A DNA stretch of 64,000 nt. Origin: JAHJQQ01 sp963737555. GTDB lineage: Bacteria; Pseudomonadota; Gammaproteobacteria; Thiohalobacterales; Thiohalobacteraceae. Of the stretch, positions 62,824 through 64,000 are shown piece by piece; position 1 is the first letter of the stretch; each line of letters begins with the position of its first letter. Both the position numbers and the translations under genes were made by a program. The stretch is from positions 372,001 through 436,000 of the forward strand of contig CAVTTB010000009.1 of assembly GCA_963737555.1 (NCBI GenBank). The letters run 5' to 3'. The notes under the pieces were generated by a model that did no database searches, was not told where the DNA came from, and worked only from the letters and a program-made list of their open reading frames with translations.

Positions 62824-62863
62824 AAAAAAGCGGCCGCAGATGTTGTCTGCGGCCGCTTTTTAT
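62824..62863. terminator. Strong bidirectional intrinsic terminator
   Basis: AAAAAAGCGGCCGCAGA and TCTGCGGCCGCTTTTT are complementary arms of an 11-bp GC-rich stem with a short TGTTG loop, flanked by A- and T-runs. It lies between convergent genes (DUF2058 protein on plus, beta-propeller protein on minus) and can end transcription from both sides. Confidence 0.92.
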
Positions 62864-62898
62864 TGGGCGGGGAAAATCCTACCCTAGGTTATGAACCT

Positions 62899-64000
62899 CT
62901 ACCAAGTAGTATCGGCTTGGGCGACCTGCATCCAGTCGGCGATGCCACGAACATGGATCAGATTCTTGTCCAGGTCTTCCGCTTTGTAGCCGACGTTGCG
63001 TTGTTCCCAGACCATGTCGCCGGAGGCGATGTCGAAGAGCTTGATGACGCCGCCCATGCAGGCCACGGCGACGCGGCGGCTATCGGGCGAGATGTCGGTG
63101 ACGCAGCGCTTGCCTTCGGTGCGTGAGTCGGTGATGGCCAGTTCGCGCTCGTTGCCGGTTTTGGTGTCGACCACGACGACGCGATCGGATTTTCCGTAGG
63201 AGCGTGGCAGACCGTCATCACCGAACACGACCAGGGATTTTTTCGGCTTGACCAGTACGAAGTAGCTCAGGTCAGGGGCGACTTTCATGCTGGCAGTACG
63301 GCCTTTGTTGATGACCGAATCCGGCTTCCAGGCAAAGGCGGTTTCCTTGCCGCTGTCGATATCGTAGACATAATGCAGCGACACCAGCTTGTTGCCCTTG
63401 TCGTTGAAGTACAGCGAACTGAACTGACGCGGCAGTTGGAACACGGCGTCTTTGTATTTCTCGATTTCGTGCTGGGCACCGGTATTGGTGTCGACGACAG
63501 CGAAGCGATCACGGCCGACGAAGGCTACACGTTCGCCGTTATCAGCGACGCCAGCGGCATAGACTCCGGAATCAACCTTGGGGAAACTCTTGGTGATCTT
63601 CAGTGTACGTAGATCCATCACATGCAGAGTGGAGTCGTACTGCGCGACCGGGATATTCGGCTCGAATGCCGATTTGCAGGTGTTGACCACCACGGCGGCA
63701 TAACGACCGTTTTCGGAGGCTACTACTGGACCGATATATTCATAAGCGGCATCGGTATCACCGCAGGTGCGGGTAGCGGCGAGTTTATGTTCCAGCGAAA
63801 TACGATCGGTCTGCTTGGAGGCAAGATCCATATACCCGCCGATGAAGTCAGGTAGCTGGACATTGCTGGCATCATCAAGACGACCCAGCGAAGTAGGGAG
63901 CACCACCACCTTGCCGTTCGGGTAAGAGCCGGTCATGACGATGTCTTTGAAACTGTCGATGCCCCAGCGGCGCTTGCCAACAGAGCCATATTCGGCGCCG
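62899..64000 (-). CDS. WD40/beta-propeller-like protein, C-terminal part (partial)
   Basis: The frame is open to the right edge, so the N-terminus is outside the window; at least 367 residues are present. Repeating blades of about 40-60 residues have WD40-like or YVTN-like strands, for example YAAVVVNTCKSAFEPN, LHVMDLRTLKITKSFPKVDS, RVAFVGRDRFAVVDTNTGAQ, VVVVDTKTGNERELAITDSR, RRVAVACMGGVIKLFDIASG and DMVWEQ. No enzymatic residues were recognised. It probably serves as a scaffold or binding protein; its compartment cannot be told without the N-terminus. Preceded by the bidirectional terminator and oriented opposite to the DUF2058 gene. Confidence 0.7.
   Translation of the reverse strand, partial: GAEYGSVGKRRWGIDSFKDIVMTGSYPNGKVVVLPTSLGRLDDASNVQLPDFIGGYMDLASKQTDRISLEHKLAATRTCGDTDAAYEYIGPVVASENGRYAAVVVNTCKSAFEPNIPVAQYDSTLHVMDLRTLKITKSFPKVDSGVYAAGVADNGERVAFVGRDRFAVVDTNTGAQHEIEKYKDAVFQLPRQFSSLYFNDKGNKLVSLHYVYDIDSGKETAFAWKPDSVINKGRTASMKVAPDLSYFVLVKPKKSLVVFGDDGLPRSYGKSDRVVVVDTKTGNERELAITDSRTEGKRCVTDISPDSRRVAVACMGGVIKLFDIASGDMVWEQRNVGYKAEDLDKNLIHVRGIADWMQVAQADTTW

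Overview
The window is a chromosomal segment of a GC-rich (roughly 58-60 % by eye) gammaproteobacterium. The best evidence is the order glnD-map / rpsB-tsf-pyrH-frr-uppS-cdsA-dxr-rseP-bamA-skp-lpxD-fabZ-lpxA, which is the classical gammaproteobacterial block. Unfused nuoC and nuoD, a DUF2818 gene after nuoN, a V/A-type ATPase, a DsrC/TusE-like protein and many c-di-GMP proteins fit an environmental, possibly Chromatiales/Ectothiorhodospiraceae-like lineage. That finer placement is inference.

Layout: (1) 1-1545: end of a V/A-type ATPase operon (subunit B tail, subunit D), a monoheme cytochrome c and a cysteine-rich unknown. (2) 1563-5550, minus strand: a TRAP transporter with its TatT lipoprotein (TatT-dctP-dctQ-dctM); dctM carries a diguanylate-cyclase fragment inside it. 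(3) 5748-8520: a lipoprotein hydrolase, a glutathione S-transferase divergent from a TetR regulator across two operator-like sites, and a mosaic pseudogene. (4) 8655-13636: yfiR, a membrane GGDEF/EAL protein and a TonB-dependent receptor, one signalling cassette. (5) 13669-24032: lysine/diaminopimelate genes (dapE, dapD, dapC) with yffB, yebC, two DMT transporters, another GGDEF-EAL protein, a HExxH protein, a VOC protein, a DsrC-like protein and a cupin. (6) 24040-27536 glnD-map, divergent from (7) 27580-40578, the translation / isoprenoid / outer-membrane assembly / lipid A block, which stops at lpxA without lpxB. (8) 40701-43540: a third, multi-PAS GGDEF-EAL protein. (9) 43897-59825: the complete NADH:quinone oxidoreductase operon nuoA-N plus DUF2818. 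(10) 59942-64000: initiator tRNA, dbpA, an RRM protein, a DUF2058 protein, a strong terminator and the end of a beta-propeller protein.

Two properties run through the whole window. First, about 28 single-locus reading-frame breaks interrupt otherwise well-conserved genes, including genes expected to be essential (cdsA, rseP, lpxD, nuoE, nuoG, nuoL, glnD). Several sit at homopolymers. I read nearly all as sequencing or assembly indels and annotate those genes at full span. Second, several families of palindromic intergenic repeats are scattered here: CGCCAAG-type elements (three copies, all inside the nuo operon), CCACGGACTACACGG-type hairpins (two), GTAGCCCGG-type (three), REP-like palindromes, and one 279-bp element with 31-bp inverted ends.

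I found no prophage, CRISPR array, rRNA or intact transposase. The most unusual items are the repeats inside the nuo transcript, the GGDEF fragment inside dctM, the three-part mosaic pseudogene, the YfiR/GGDEF-EAL/TonB-receptor cassette with its altered EAL motif, and the DsrC-like protein lacking the C-terminal cysteine.
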